DNA from: an uncultured Clostridia bacterium
GTDB taxonomy: Bacteria; Bacillota; Clostridia; Oscillospirales; Acutalibacteraceae
Length of the DNA: 50,103 bases
Assembly: GCA_958436475.1 (NCBI GenBank)
Contig: CAUBKG010000004.1
Coordinates: 1-50,103 of the forward strand
Direction: 5' to 3'
In this document: one piece after another, positions 32,372-39,536 of the stretch
Layout of the letters: every line of letters starts with the position of its first letter
Position numbering within the stretch: the first letter of the stretch is position 1
Notes under the pieces: model-generated
Databases searched by the model: none
What the model was told of the DNA's origin: nothing
The model's input: the letters and a program-made list of their open reading frames with translations, nothing else
Made by a program: the position numbers and the translations under genes

Positions 32372-33051
32372 CGCCGTACCACCTCGTCTCTGGCGATTCG
32401 GCCGTCCTCGATCGAAAGGATGCGGTCGGCCTGCAGGGCAATGCTCTCATCGTGGGTAATGACGATGAGGGTCTGGTTATACCTCTGGTTGGAGAGGCGG
32501 AGCAGGTCGATGATCTCGGCGCTGTTTTTACTGTCCAGATTGCCGGTGGGCTCGTCGGCCAGCACGAGGGCCGGCGTGTTGATGAGCGCCCGCCCGATGG
32601 AAACCCTCTGCTGCTGCCCACCCGAAAGCTGGTTCGGCAGGTGGCTGAGGCGGTCCGAAAGGCCGAGCGTGTGGAGAATTTCATTCAGCCGCGCGCGGTC
32701 GATCCTCCTCTCATCCAGCAGAAGGGGAAGGGTGATGTTTTCTTCCACGTTCAAAACCGGGATGAGGTTGTAAAACTGGTAAATGAGGCCGATCTGCCTC
32801 CGGCGGAAGATGGCGAGGTTCGTTTCATTCAGGTCGTAAATATCCGTGCCGTCGATCATCACCTTGCCGGAGGTGGGGCGGTCTACGCCGCCTAAAATAT
32901 GCAGCAGCGTGGATTTTCCCGAGCCGGACGGCCCGATGATCGCCAAAAATTCTCCCCGCTGCACGGAGAAGGAAACGTCGTTCAGCGCGTGGACCGCCAT
33001 TTCCCCCGACCCATAGGTCTTGTATAAATGCTCGACTCTCAAAATTTCCAT
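32368..33051 (-). CDS. MacB/LolD-type ABC transporter ATP-binding protein
   Basis: The 227-residue ATPase has Walker A GPSGSGKST near 40-48, the family block GLIYQFYNLIPVL at the Q-loop, signature LSGGQQQRVSIGRAL near 142 and Walker B LVLADEPTGNLDS, all typical of the MacB/LolD/BceA group. The ATG at 33051 follows GGGGAGG. Its stop overlaps the permease ATG by four bases (ATGA). It has its own regulated promoter region separated from the two-component genes by a terminator. The partner permease is frameshifted, so a working transporter is uncertain. Confidence 0.93.
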   Translation of the reverse strand: MEILRVEHLYKTYGSGEMAVHALNDVSFSVQRGEFLAIIGPSGSGKSTLLHILGGVDRPTSGKVMIDGTDIYDLNETNLAIFRRRQIGLIYQFYNLIPVLNVEENITLPLLLDERRIDRARLNEILHTLGLSDRLSHLPNQLSGGQQQRVSIGRALINTPALVLADEPTGNLDSKNSAEIIDLLRLSNQRYNQTLIVITHDESIALQADRILSIEDGRIARDEVVRR

Positions 33052-33089
33052 TGCCTTGGTCCTCCCCTTTCAGGTTTGCTTCTGCTTCC

Positions 33090-33133
33090 AGTATACCGCC
33101 CCTTCGTGACGTTCCGGTGAACGCCGGGGTGAC
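33090..33133 (-). promoter_or_regulatory. Activator-type promoter of the MacB-like transporter
   Basis: A minus-strand -10 TATACT (33090-33095) has no -35 match at 16-18 bp. Upstream of it, GTGA occurs on the plus strand at 33106, 33117 and 33129 within C/GGTGA(A)C blocks, spaced 11 and 12 bp, one helical turn apart. This is the form of OmpR/PhoB-type response regulator sites that replace a -35. The adjacent response regulator is the likely binder. Confidence 0.6.
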
Positions 33134-33149
33134 AGTTTCGTCACACAAC

Positions 33150-33186
33150 CAAAAAAGCGCCATCCGGCAACAAACCGGATGGCGCT
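33150..33186 (-). terminator. Terminator of the two-component operon
   Basis: AGCGCCATCCGG and CCGGATGGCGCT form a 12-bp stem, followed on the minus strand by six T residues, just after the kinase gene. Confidence 0.9.
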
Positions 33187-33197
33187 GTGTTGATACG

Positions 33198-34196
33198 CTA
33201 CACCACGGAAGCAAATATCTTGATGAGAAACGTGGTGCCGCGGCCCTTCTCGCTCTTCACGGCAATGTCTCCGCCCAGCGACTGCAGGATGGAGCGCGCC
33301 ATGGCGAGGCCGATGCCGACGCTGTCTTCCGAGGCGTTCTTCCCCCGGTAAAACCGCTTGAAGATATAGGGGAGGTCTTCCCGCGCAATGCCTTCTCCGT
33401 TATCGGAAATGCGGATGAGGGTATAGAGCGGGTTGGTTTCATAGAAAACGCGGATCTCTCCGCCCGGCCCTGTATGCTCCACACAGTTTTTTAGGATGTT
33501 GAGCAGCGCTTCGGCACACCAGTTGAAATCTCCCGTGAAGGCCGCCTCGGGGTCGCCTTCTTCGAGAAGGGTCTGCTCCTTCAGCTCCATCGGGATGCGC
33601 AGGGGTGCCGCCGCGCGCTCGATGAGGCGCGGAAGAGAAATCTTTTCCCGGCTGAACGAGACCGTTCCCGCCTCCAGCCTGGAAATTTTCAGAAGGGAGC
33701 TCACCAGCCACTCGATGCGCTCGAGCTGGGCCTTCAGCCGCCCGGCAAATTCCTTGCGCTTTGCCTCGGGAAGCTCCCCTCCCAAAAGCTCGGTCAGCAC
33801 GAACATGGAGGTGAGCGGAGTTTTGAGCTGGTGGGAAATATCCGAAAGGGCGTCCGCCAGCATGGCTTTATCGCCCCGAAGCTGCTCCGCCTGCGCGGAG
33901 AGCGTTACCGTTACATTATGGATCTCATTTTTGAGGATGCTCAGCTCCCCTTCGGCGTTATCCCTCACATCGAGCGAATATTCTCCCGCGCAGATGCGCT
34001 TCAGATAGGCGGAAAGCCCAGTCATCCGCCGGTACCGCACGGCGGTGTAGCCCGCGGCGACGCCGGTGAGCAGAAGGCCGAGCAAAAGGGAAATGAGCGC
34101 GGGCACGGCGCCGAAAAACAGCATGCCGGCAGAGAAAGCGAGAGTCATGAGCGCCATGAGGAGCAGCATCCGGCGGAATTCCCGGTTTCGAAGCAT
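33198..34196 (-). CDS. Sensor histidine kinase, BceS-like (intramembrane-sensing)
   Basis: The ATG at 34196 follows GGGAGG inside the end of the response regulator gene and gives 332 residues. Two membrane helices (about 10-29 and 32-54) are separated by only a few residues, so there is no outward sensor domain. A HAMP-like linker, the phosphorylated His122 in DISHQLKTPLTS, an N box (NILKNCVEH) and G boxes (DNGEGI, GIGLAMA) follow. Kinases of this form usually sense through a partner ABC permease, often for cell-wall antibiotics, which fits the adjacent MacB-like transporter. Confidence 0.92.
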   Translation of the reverse strand: MLRNREFRRMLLLMALMTLAFSAGMLFFGAVPALISLLLGLLLTGVAAGYTAVRYRRMTGLSAYLKRICAGEYSLDVRDNAEGELSILKNEIHNVTVTLSAQAEQLRGDKAMLADALSDISHQLKTPLTSMFVLTELLGGELPEAKRKEFAGRLKAQLERIEWLVSSLLKISRLEAGTVSFSREKISLPRLIERAAAPLRIPMELKEQTLLEEGDPEAAFTGDFNWCAEALLNILKNCVEHTGPGGEIRVFYETNPLYTLIRISDNGEGIAREDLPYIFKRFYRGKNASEDSVGIGLAMARSILQSLGGDIAVKSEKGRGTTFLIKIFASVV

Positions 34197-34201
34197 AGCC
34201 T

Positions 34202-34870
34202 TCAGCCTCCCACCTGATACCCGATGCCGCGCACCGTACGGATGAGCTCCTGCGGCGTATCCTCGAGCTTTTCGCGCAGGCGCTTGATATACACGGTGAG
34301 GGTATTGTCGTTCACGAAGTCTCCCGCAACGTCCCAAATGCTGTCGAGCAGCCTAGAGCGGCTGATGACGCGCCCTTCTTCGTTGATAAGAGTGAGCAGG
34401 AGGCGGTATTCCATGGAGGTGAGCGCCACTTCCTCGCCCGATTTATATACCTTGGCCTGCGCGGTGTTGACCTTGATCTTCCCCGATTCCCAGATCGTTT
34501 TCGACGCCCCGCCGCTCCGGCGCAGCACCGAGCGGATGCGGGAAACGAGCTCACGCACGCGGAAGGGCTTGGTGATATAATCGTCCGCTCCCATATCCAG
34601 GCACATGACGACGCTTATTTCGTCATCACAGGCGGTGAGGAAAATGACCGGAGGGCCGCCTGCCCGCTTCGCCTCGCGGCAGACGTCGTACCCGGAACCG
34701 TCCGGCAGGGTGAGGTCCAGCAGGAGGAGGTCGAAGGATTCGCGGCGCAGGGCGGAAAGGGCTTCGGCCGCCGTGCCGCAGGCCGTAACGGTGAAACCCT
34801 CCTGCTCGAGGGAATAGCGCAGGCCGAGTACGATAGAAGCATCGTCTTCCGTTAGCAAAATATGCGGCAT
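34202..34870 (-). CDS. OmpR-family response regulator
   Basis: The 222-residue protein has a receiver domain with acidic residues E8, D9 and D10, phosphoacceptor D52 and the conserved Lys in YITKPF near 101, followed by an OmpR winged helix with SRLLDSIWDVAGDFVNDNTLTVYIKRLR. The ATG follows GGGAGGCGGGG. It ends five bases before the kinase start and begins only 24 bases after the stop of the NYN-domain gene, without a promoter in that gap. It most likely activates the transporter promoter at 33090-33133. Confidence 0.93.
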   Translation of the reverse strand: MPHILLTEDDASIVLGLRYSLEQEGFTVTACGTAAEALSALRRESFDLLLLDLTLPDGSGYDVCREAKRAGGPPVIFLTACDDEISVVMCLDMGADDYITKPFRVRELVSRIRSVLRRSGGASKTIWESGKIKVNTAQAKVYKSGEEVALTSMEYRLLLTLINEEGRVISRSRLLDSIWDVAGDFVNDNTLTVYIKRLREKLEDTPQELIRTVRGIGYQVGG

Positions 34871-34894
34871 ATTCCCCGCCTCCCTGCTGTGGAT

Positions 34895-35686
34895 TTATTT
34901 CGCCGCGTGGTTTTTCACGGGCGGTTTTTTGCCCTCTCCGTTCTCCCGGATGCGGACAAAATAATGGTTAATGTGCGGATTGCTCGTTTTGCGGGACATG
35001 ATCTCAAATACCTTGAGCGAGGATAAGAAGGGGGTAAGCTTGGCGAAGCCGTAATTCCTCGTATCAAAATCCGGATAGCGCTTATTGATCAGGTTGCCCA
35101 CTTCCCCCAGGAACGCCCAGCCGTCTTCATCCGAATTCTCGGTGATGATGGTGCGCAGGGTGGCGATCAGCTCATCGATATCGGTCATACTGCCGTCGGG
35201 CCCGGGCTGCTTCTCTTCGCCGGCTTCGGGATTTTCCTTATCCGGCACGCCGGTGGCGAGGACCTCCAGGTATTTGAACTTTTCACAGGCCGTGATAAAG
35301 GGCATGGGCGTTTTCCTCTCCCCCATGCCGATCACATACATGCCCGCTTCCCGCAGGCGCGCGGCAAGGCGGGTGAAGTCGCTGTCGCTCGAGACGATGC
35401 AGAAGCCGTCCACATGGCCGGAATAGAGGATATCCATCGCATCGATAATCAGGGCGGAATCGGTTGCGTTTTTACCTGTGGTATAGCTGTACTGCTGGAT
35501 GGGCATGATGGAGTGCTGCAGGAGCACGTCCTTCCACGGGGTCATACGGGTGCTCGTCCAGTCCCCGTAAATTCGTTTATAGGTGGGCGTGCCGTGGTTC
35601 GAAATCTCGTCTAAAATGTGACGGATATACCGCGGCGAAACATTATCGGCGTCGATCAGTACGGCAATCTGTCTGTCTGCTTCCAT
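34895..35686 (-). CDS. NYN-domain (LabA/DUF88) protein with C-terminal OST-HTH/LOTUS domain
   Basis: The 263-residue protein has a PIN-like NYN ribonuclease domain: VLIDADN near 9-15, TDSALIIDAMDIL near 80-92 and SSDSDF near 104-109 supply the acidic metal-binding residues. A flexible Glu/Pro-rich linker leads to a LOTUS domain (GWAFLGEVGNLINKRYPDFD...GFAKLTPFL near 190-235), a fold that binds RNA, especially G-rich RNA. The two domains together suggest a cytosolic RNA-cutting or RNA-handling enzyme. The ATG follows GAGGAGG. It is probably transcribed with the two-component genes. The target RNA is unknown. Confidence 0.88.
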   Translation of the reverse strand: MEADRQIAVLIDADNVSPRYIRHILDEISNHGTPTYKRIYGDWTSTRMTPWKDVLLQHSIMPIQQYSYTTGKNATDSALIIDAMDILYSGHVDGFCIVSSDSDFTRLAARLREAGMYVIGMGERKTPMPFITACEKFKYLEVLATGVPDKENPEAGEEKQPGPDGSMTDIDELIATLRTIITENSDEDGWAFLGEVGNLINKRYPDFDTRNYGFAKLTPFLSSLKVFEIMSRKTSNPHINHYFVRIRENGEGKKPPVKNHAAK

Positions 35687-36332
35687 AAAAAAGCCTCCTC
35701 GTTTTTCTTTGAGCGTGGGGTCGGGAGTGGTTCCGGTCGGTAAAAAACAGCAATCGTATCCTATTGAAAGCGGAAAATCTGCAGGACGCCGGAAATAGAA
35801 ATTTCCCGGGCAATAACGGCAAACCGCAAAATACCGGTTCGTACTGGTCTGTTTCTATTGGTATGATACCACATTTTCCCCTGAAGTACACTCCCGGAGG
35901 CAAATATCTTTTTTACTCCAATGAGGCGTGCATTCAGCTACCAAAAAAAGAACATTACAAGAATGGATTTTTGTAAGGAAGAGCAGAAAGATTCCGGCAC
36001 AAGCCAGCTGCGGAGGAGCCGTCTGCCCGTTTAAACGGGTTCCTCCCTCGGATTTTCGATGTTTTGTTTTGGAGCAAGACGAAAAAACCGGCAGTACTTC
36101 CGTATTCCAAGCATTTTTAACGCGGCCCCGGGCAACAGCATAATTTGCGGCTGCTTTTTTGTGAAAGCCGCCCGGAAAATGCGTTTTTTCTTCACACGGC
36201 GCAGGGTGCGGCGGGATGGGCAAATGATACCACGAGCGCTTCGCGCTCGTGGTATCATTGCTGCTCTATTATGATTATACCATATTAAACTAAAAATTGG
36301 TAAGTTTTTCTCGCCTTTTTTCGACAAAAAAC
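35687..36332. other. Gene-free interval with palindromes and an outward promoter
   Basis: No frame in this interval has a credible start. It holds a 14-bp palindrome CCCGTTTAAACGGG (36026-36039), a 17-bp hairpin at 36223-36259, the sequence ATGATACCAC at 35863-35872 that recurs inside that hairpin, and a minus-strand promoter (TTACCA, 18 bp, TATAAT with the -10 near 36274-36279). The interval is also AT-richer than its neighbours. It may hold a leader or small RNA. Confidence 0.45.
36223..36259. repeat. Perfect 17-bp hairpin
   Basis: AATGATACCACGAGCGC (36223-36239) and its exact complement (36243-36259) enclose TTC. There is no T-run on either side. On the minus strand it lies just downstream of a TATAAT box, so it would be the 5' end of a transcript. 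Confidence 0.7.
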
Positions 36333-36372
36333 AACAAAGAGCGGCTTCTCCCCCCTGGAAAAAGCCGCTTTG
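36333..36372 (-). terminator. clpB terminator
   Basis: On the minus strand AAAGCGGCTT and AAGCCGCTCTTT pair across a G-rich loop and are followed by a T-rich stretch, directly after the clpB stop. Confidence 0.8.
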
Positions 36373-36380
36373 CTTATCAA

Positions 36381-38996
36381 TTATGCATCCTCTTTGCCGA
36401 TGGTAACCTCCAACTCGCCGCCCTGCACACCGATGGTGAGCGCCGCGCCGGGAGCGACTGAGTCCGCAATGATCCTGCGGGCGATCAGCGTTTCCACCTT
36501 CTGCTGGATAAACCGCTTGAGCGGGCGCGCGCCATATACGGGGTCGTATCCGTTTTCGAGGATATATTCCTTCGCTTCGGGCGTGACCGTGCAGCTGAGC
36601 TGCTTTTCCGCCAGCCTGCGGTTGAGATCATTCACGGCCAGGTCGATAATACGGCTCACATTTTCCTTCGTGAGCGGCTTATAGAACACGATCTCATCCA
36701 GGCGGTTGAGGAATTCCGGGCGGAAGGAGCGCTTGAGCAGCTCCTCTACCTCGCGCCGGGCTTCGGGTTTGATTTCTCCCTTTTCGTCGATACCATCGAG
36801 CAGATAGGAGGAACCAAGGTTGGAGGTGAGGATGATGATGGTGTTTTTGAAATCCACCGTGCGGCCCTGGGAATCGGTGATGCGGCCGTCGTCCAGCACC
36901 TGGAGCAGGATGTTGAATACATCCGGATGGGCTTTTTCCACCTCATCGAAGAGCACCACGGAATAGGGCGCGCGGCGCACCGCCTCCGTGAGCTGGCCGC
37001 CCTCTTCATAGCCGACGTATCCGGGAGGCGCGCCGATGAGCCGGGAAACGGAATACTTCTCCATATATTCGGTCATATCGATGCGGATGATATTGTGCTC
37101 ATCGTCAAACAGGCATTCGGCGAGCGCCTTGGCGAGCTCGGTTTTGCCGACGCCGGTGGGGCCCAAAAACAGGAACGAGCCGATGGGGCGGTTCGGGTCC
37201 TGGATGCCGGCGCGTGAGCGGAGGATCGCTTCCGTTACGCGCGTGACGGCCTCTTCCTGCCCGATGATGCGCCGATGCAAAATTTCTTCGAGGTGGAGCA
37301 GCTTTTCCCGCTCGCCCTCCATCAGGCGGGAAACGGGAATGCCCGTCCACCTCTCCACGATACGGGCGACCTCCTCTTCGGTAACCTTATCCCGCAGGAG
37401 GGTGTTTCCCCCGCTTTCCTCGCGGCTTTTCGCCTCCTCCTGCTCGAGCTCCTTCTGGAGCTGCGGCAGCTTGCCGTATTTCAGCTCCGCCGCCTTGTTG
37501 AGGTCGTAAGCCTGCTCACAGCGCTCGATTTCCGCATGGAGCCTTTCGAGCTGCTCGCGCAGCTTCTGCACGCGGCCGATTTTGGATTTTTCGTTATCCC
37601 ATTGGGCCTTCAGGGTGTTGAACTGCTCGCGCATTTCGGCAAGCTCTTTCCGGATTTCCTTCAAATGCTCTTCCGAAAGTGCATCCTTTTCCTTTTTCAG
37701 AGCGGCCTCCTCGATCTCGTGCTGAATGATCCTGCGCTGGATCACATCCAGCTCGGTGGGCATAGAGTCGATTTCCGTGCGGATCATGGCGCAGGCCTCG
37801 TCGATGAGGTCGATGGCCTTGTCGGGCAGGAACCGGTCGGTGATATACCGATTGGAAAGGGTGGCCGCCGCGATGATGGCCTGGTCCTGTATTTTCACGC
37901 CGTGGAATATTTCATACCGTTCCTTGAGGCCGCGCAGGATGGCGATGGTATCCTCCACCGTAGGCTCGTTTACCATGACCGGCTGGAACCGGCGCTCGAG
38001 CGCCGCGTCCTTTTCGATATACTGGCGGTATTCGTCCAGCGTGGTGGCGCCGATGCAGTGCAGCTCGCCCCGTGCGAGAAGGGGCTTTAAGAGGTTGCCC
38101 GCATCCATGGCGCCGTCGGTTTTGCCGGCTCCCACGATGGTGTGCAGCTCATCGATAAACAGGATGATTTTCCCTTCGCTTTTGCTGATTTCATTCAGCA
38201 CCGCCTTCAGGCGTTCCTCGAATTCGCCGCGGAATTTAGCACCCGCGATGAGTGAGCCCATATCGAGCGAAAAAATGGTTTTATCGCGCAGGCTCTTCGG
38301 CACATCCCCGCGCACGATCCTCTGCGCCAGCCCTTCGGCGATGGCCGTCTTTCCCACGCCCGGCTCGCCGATGAGAACCGGATTGTTCTTGGTTTTCCGC
38401 GTTAAAATGCGAATGACGTTCCGGATTTCATCATCCCGCCCGATGATGGGGTCGAGCTTTTTGTTCCGGGCGCGTTCGGTAAGGTCGGTGCCGTATTTTT
38501 TGAGGGCATCGTAGGTTTCCTCCGGGGTATCGGTGGTCACCCGCGCGCTCCCGCGGACAGACATGAGCATTTTCAGGAATTTATCCCGGCTGAGCCCGTG
38601 CCGCCGGAACAGCGCCGAAAGGGACGAATCCGCGGTATCGATCAGCCCCAGGAAAATGTGCTCCACCGAAACGTATTCATCCTTCATATTTTTGGCGGTC
38701 TGCTCCGCCTTTTGCAGCGTTTCATCCACCTCGGGGGAAATATAGAGCTTATCCGCCTCGCGGCCGTAGCCCGTAACGCGAGGCAGGGCGGCTATCAGCT
38801 CCTCTGCCTCCTGCTTCATCTGCCGGGCCGGAAGGTTCATTTTAATGAGCATCTGCGGGATGAGCTCCTGCTCTCCCGCAAGCAGCGCATATAGGATATG
38901 GCACTGTTCGATGCGCTGGTTCTGGTGCTCTCTGGCCGAGGCCGATGCTCCTTCGATCGCCTCCAGCGACTTTTTTGTAAAATTCTGTGCATTCAT
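36381..38996 (-). CDS. clpB: ATP-dependent disaggregase ClpB
   Basis: The 871-residue protein has the full ClpB layout: an N-domain (about 1-150), a first AAA+ domain with Walker A GEPGVGKTA near 200, a long coiled-coil middle domain (about 410-520), and a second AAA+ domain with Walker A GPTGVGKTE near 605 and sensor text. It forms a cytosolic hexamer that, with DnaK, pulls proteins out of aggregates after stress. The middle domain distinguishes it from ClpC and ClpA. The ATG follows GGAGGAGGG, and a CtsR-type operator overlaps the promoter region, so it should be heat-induced. Monocistronic. Confidence 0.97.
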   Translation of the reverse strand: MNAQNFTKKSLEAIEGASASAREHQNQRIEQCHILYALLAGEQELIPQMLIKMNLPARQMKQEAEELIAALPRVTGYGREADKLYISPEVDETLQKAEQTAKNMKDEYVSVEHIFLGLIDTADSSLSALFRRHGLSRDKFLKMLMSVRGSARVTTDTPEETYDALKKYGTDLTERARNKKLDPIIGRDDEIRNVIRILTRKTKNNPVLIGEPGVGKTAIAEGLAQRIVRGDVPKSLRDKTIFSLDMGSLIAGAKFRGEFEERLKAVLNEISKSEGKIILFIDELHTIVGAGKTDGAMDAGNLLKPLLARGELHCIGATTLDEYRQYIEKDAALERRFQPVMVNEPTVEDTIAILRGLKERYEIFHGVKIQDQAIIAAATLSNRYITDRFLPDKAIDLIDEACAMIRTEIDSMPTELDVIQRRIIQHEIEEAALKKEKDALSEEHLKEIRKELAEMREQFNTLKAQWDNEKSKIGRVQKLREQLERLHAEIERCEQAYDLNKAAELKYGKLPQLQKELEQEEAKSREESGGNTLLRDKVTEEEVARIVERWTGIPVSRLMEGEREKLLHLEEILHRRIIGQEEAVTRVTEAILRSRAGIQDPNRPIGSFLFLGPTGVGKTELAKALAECLFDDEHNIIRIDMTEYMEKYSVSRLIGAPPGYVGYEEGGQLTEAVRRAPYSVVLFDEVEKAHPDVFNILLQVLDDGRITDSQGRTVDFKNTIIILTSNLGSSYLLDGIDEKGEIKPEARREVEELLKRSFRPEFLNRLDEIVFYKPLTKENVSRIIDLAVNDLNRRLAEKQLSCTVTPEAKEYILENGYDPVYGARPLKRFIQQKVETLIARRIIADSVAPGAALTIGVQGGELEVTIGKEDA

Positions 38997-39024
38997 AAAA
39001 ATCCCTCCTCCGGGAAATCTGATT

Positions 39025-39041
39025 TTTGACTTTCACTGACT
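39025..39041 (-). promoter_or_regulatory. CtsR-type operator upstream of clpB
   Basis: Read on the minus strand, AGTCAGT-GAA-AGTCAAA matches the CtsR heptad repeat (A/G)GTCAAA-NAN-(A/G)GTCAAA with two mismatches, both in the first heptad. It lies directly after the clpB -10. Confidence 0.75.
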
Positions 39042-39044
39042 TTT

Positions 39045-39075
39045 ATTATATCCACGAGATATGTCCCGTTTGCAA
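39045..39075 (-). promoter_or_regulatory. clpB promoter
   Basis: A minus-strand TATAAT (39045-39050) is clear. The best -35 is TTGCAA (39070-39075) with a long 19-bp spacer. Confidence 0.6.
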
Positions 39076-39121
39076 ATAAAATGTGAAGGTTTTGTTACGA
39101 ATCGAAACGGGATAAACGGCG

Positions 39122-39155
39122 AAAAAGCCCGCGCTTCCATACGCACGGGCTTTTT
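39122..39155. terminator. Terminator downstream of ptsH
   Basis: AAAAAGCCCG (39122-39131) pairs with CGGGCTTTTT (39146-39155), with A/T runs at both ends; it can act in both directions and closes the fru operon. Confidence 0.85.
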
Positions 39156-39201
39156 CTATGAATACGGCAGGGAAAATGTCCCCGGGAAAACCCCGGGATA
39201 T

Positions 39202-39459
39202 TTAGAGGTTTTCTTTCAGAAAATTCTGCATCGCTTCCGCGGCTTCGGCCTCGTCCGGCCCGTTCACCGTGACCTTGATGGTCTCACCCTGCTTGGCGGC
39301 GAGAGCCATGATGGAAAAGATGCGCTTGGCGTCTCCCGTGCGCTCTCCTTTTTTGATCTCAATGTTGGAGGTGAACTCGTTCGCCTTTTTCACCAGCATT
39401 CCCGCGGGACGGGCGTGGATGCCCTCCGGATCGGCAATGACATATTCAAATTGTTTCAT
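39202..39459 (-). CDS. ptsH: HPr-like phosphocarrier protein lacking Ser46
   Basis: The ATG at 39459 follows AAGGAG and gives 85 residues, the usual HPr length. The active-site histidine is H15 in GIHARPAG, which takes phosphate from enzyme I and passes it to EIIA domains. At the HPr kinase site, where Gram-positive HPr has Ser46 in KSIMG, this protein has K45-R46-I47-F48-S49, so the regulatory serine is replaced by arginine. It is the last gene of the fru operon, 77 bases after fruA, and so probably serves fructose transport without taking part in CcpA control. The symbol is by family; a paralogue may exist elsewhere. Confidence 0.9.
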   Translation of the reverse strand: MKQFEYVIADPEGIHARPAGMLVKKANEFTSNIEIKKGERTGDAKRIFSIMALAAKQGETIKVTVNGPDEAEAAEAMQNFLKENL

Positions 39460-39536
39460 ATTATCAAAACTCCTTTTTGAGCGGGCGGGCCGCAAAAGGC
39501 AGCCCGCCGCGGATACTTAAGATGGATCGCGGAAGG

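Noticed and set aside
31571..32773. 400-codon plus-strand frame over the permease and ATPase genes
   Set aside because: Antisense shadow; considered as an alternative explanation of the frameshift, but both permease halves show clear family sequence on the minus strand.
35855..36223. 122-codon minus-strand frame in the gene-free interval before clpB
   Set aside because: It needs a TTG start without a ribosome site and its translation is low-complexity and Cys/Lys-rich without a pattern. The interval looks non-coding.
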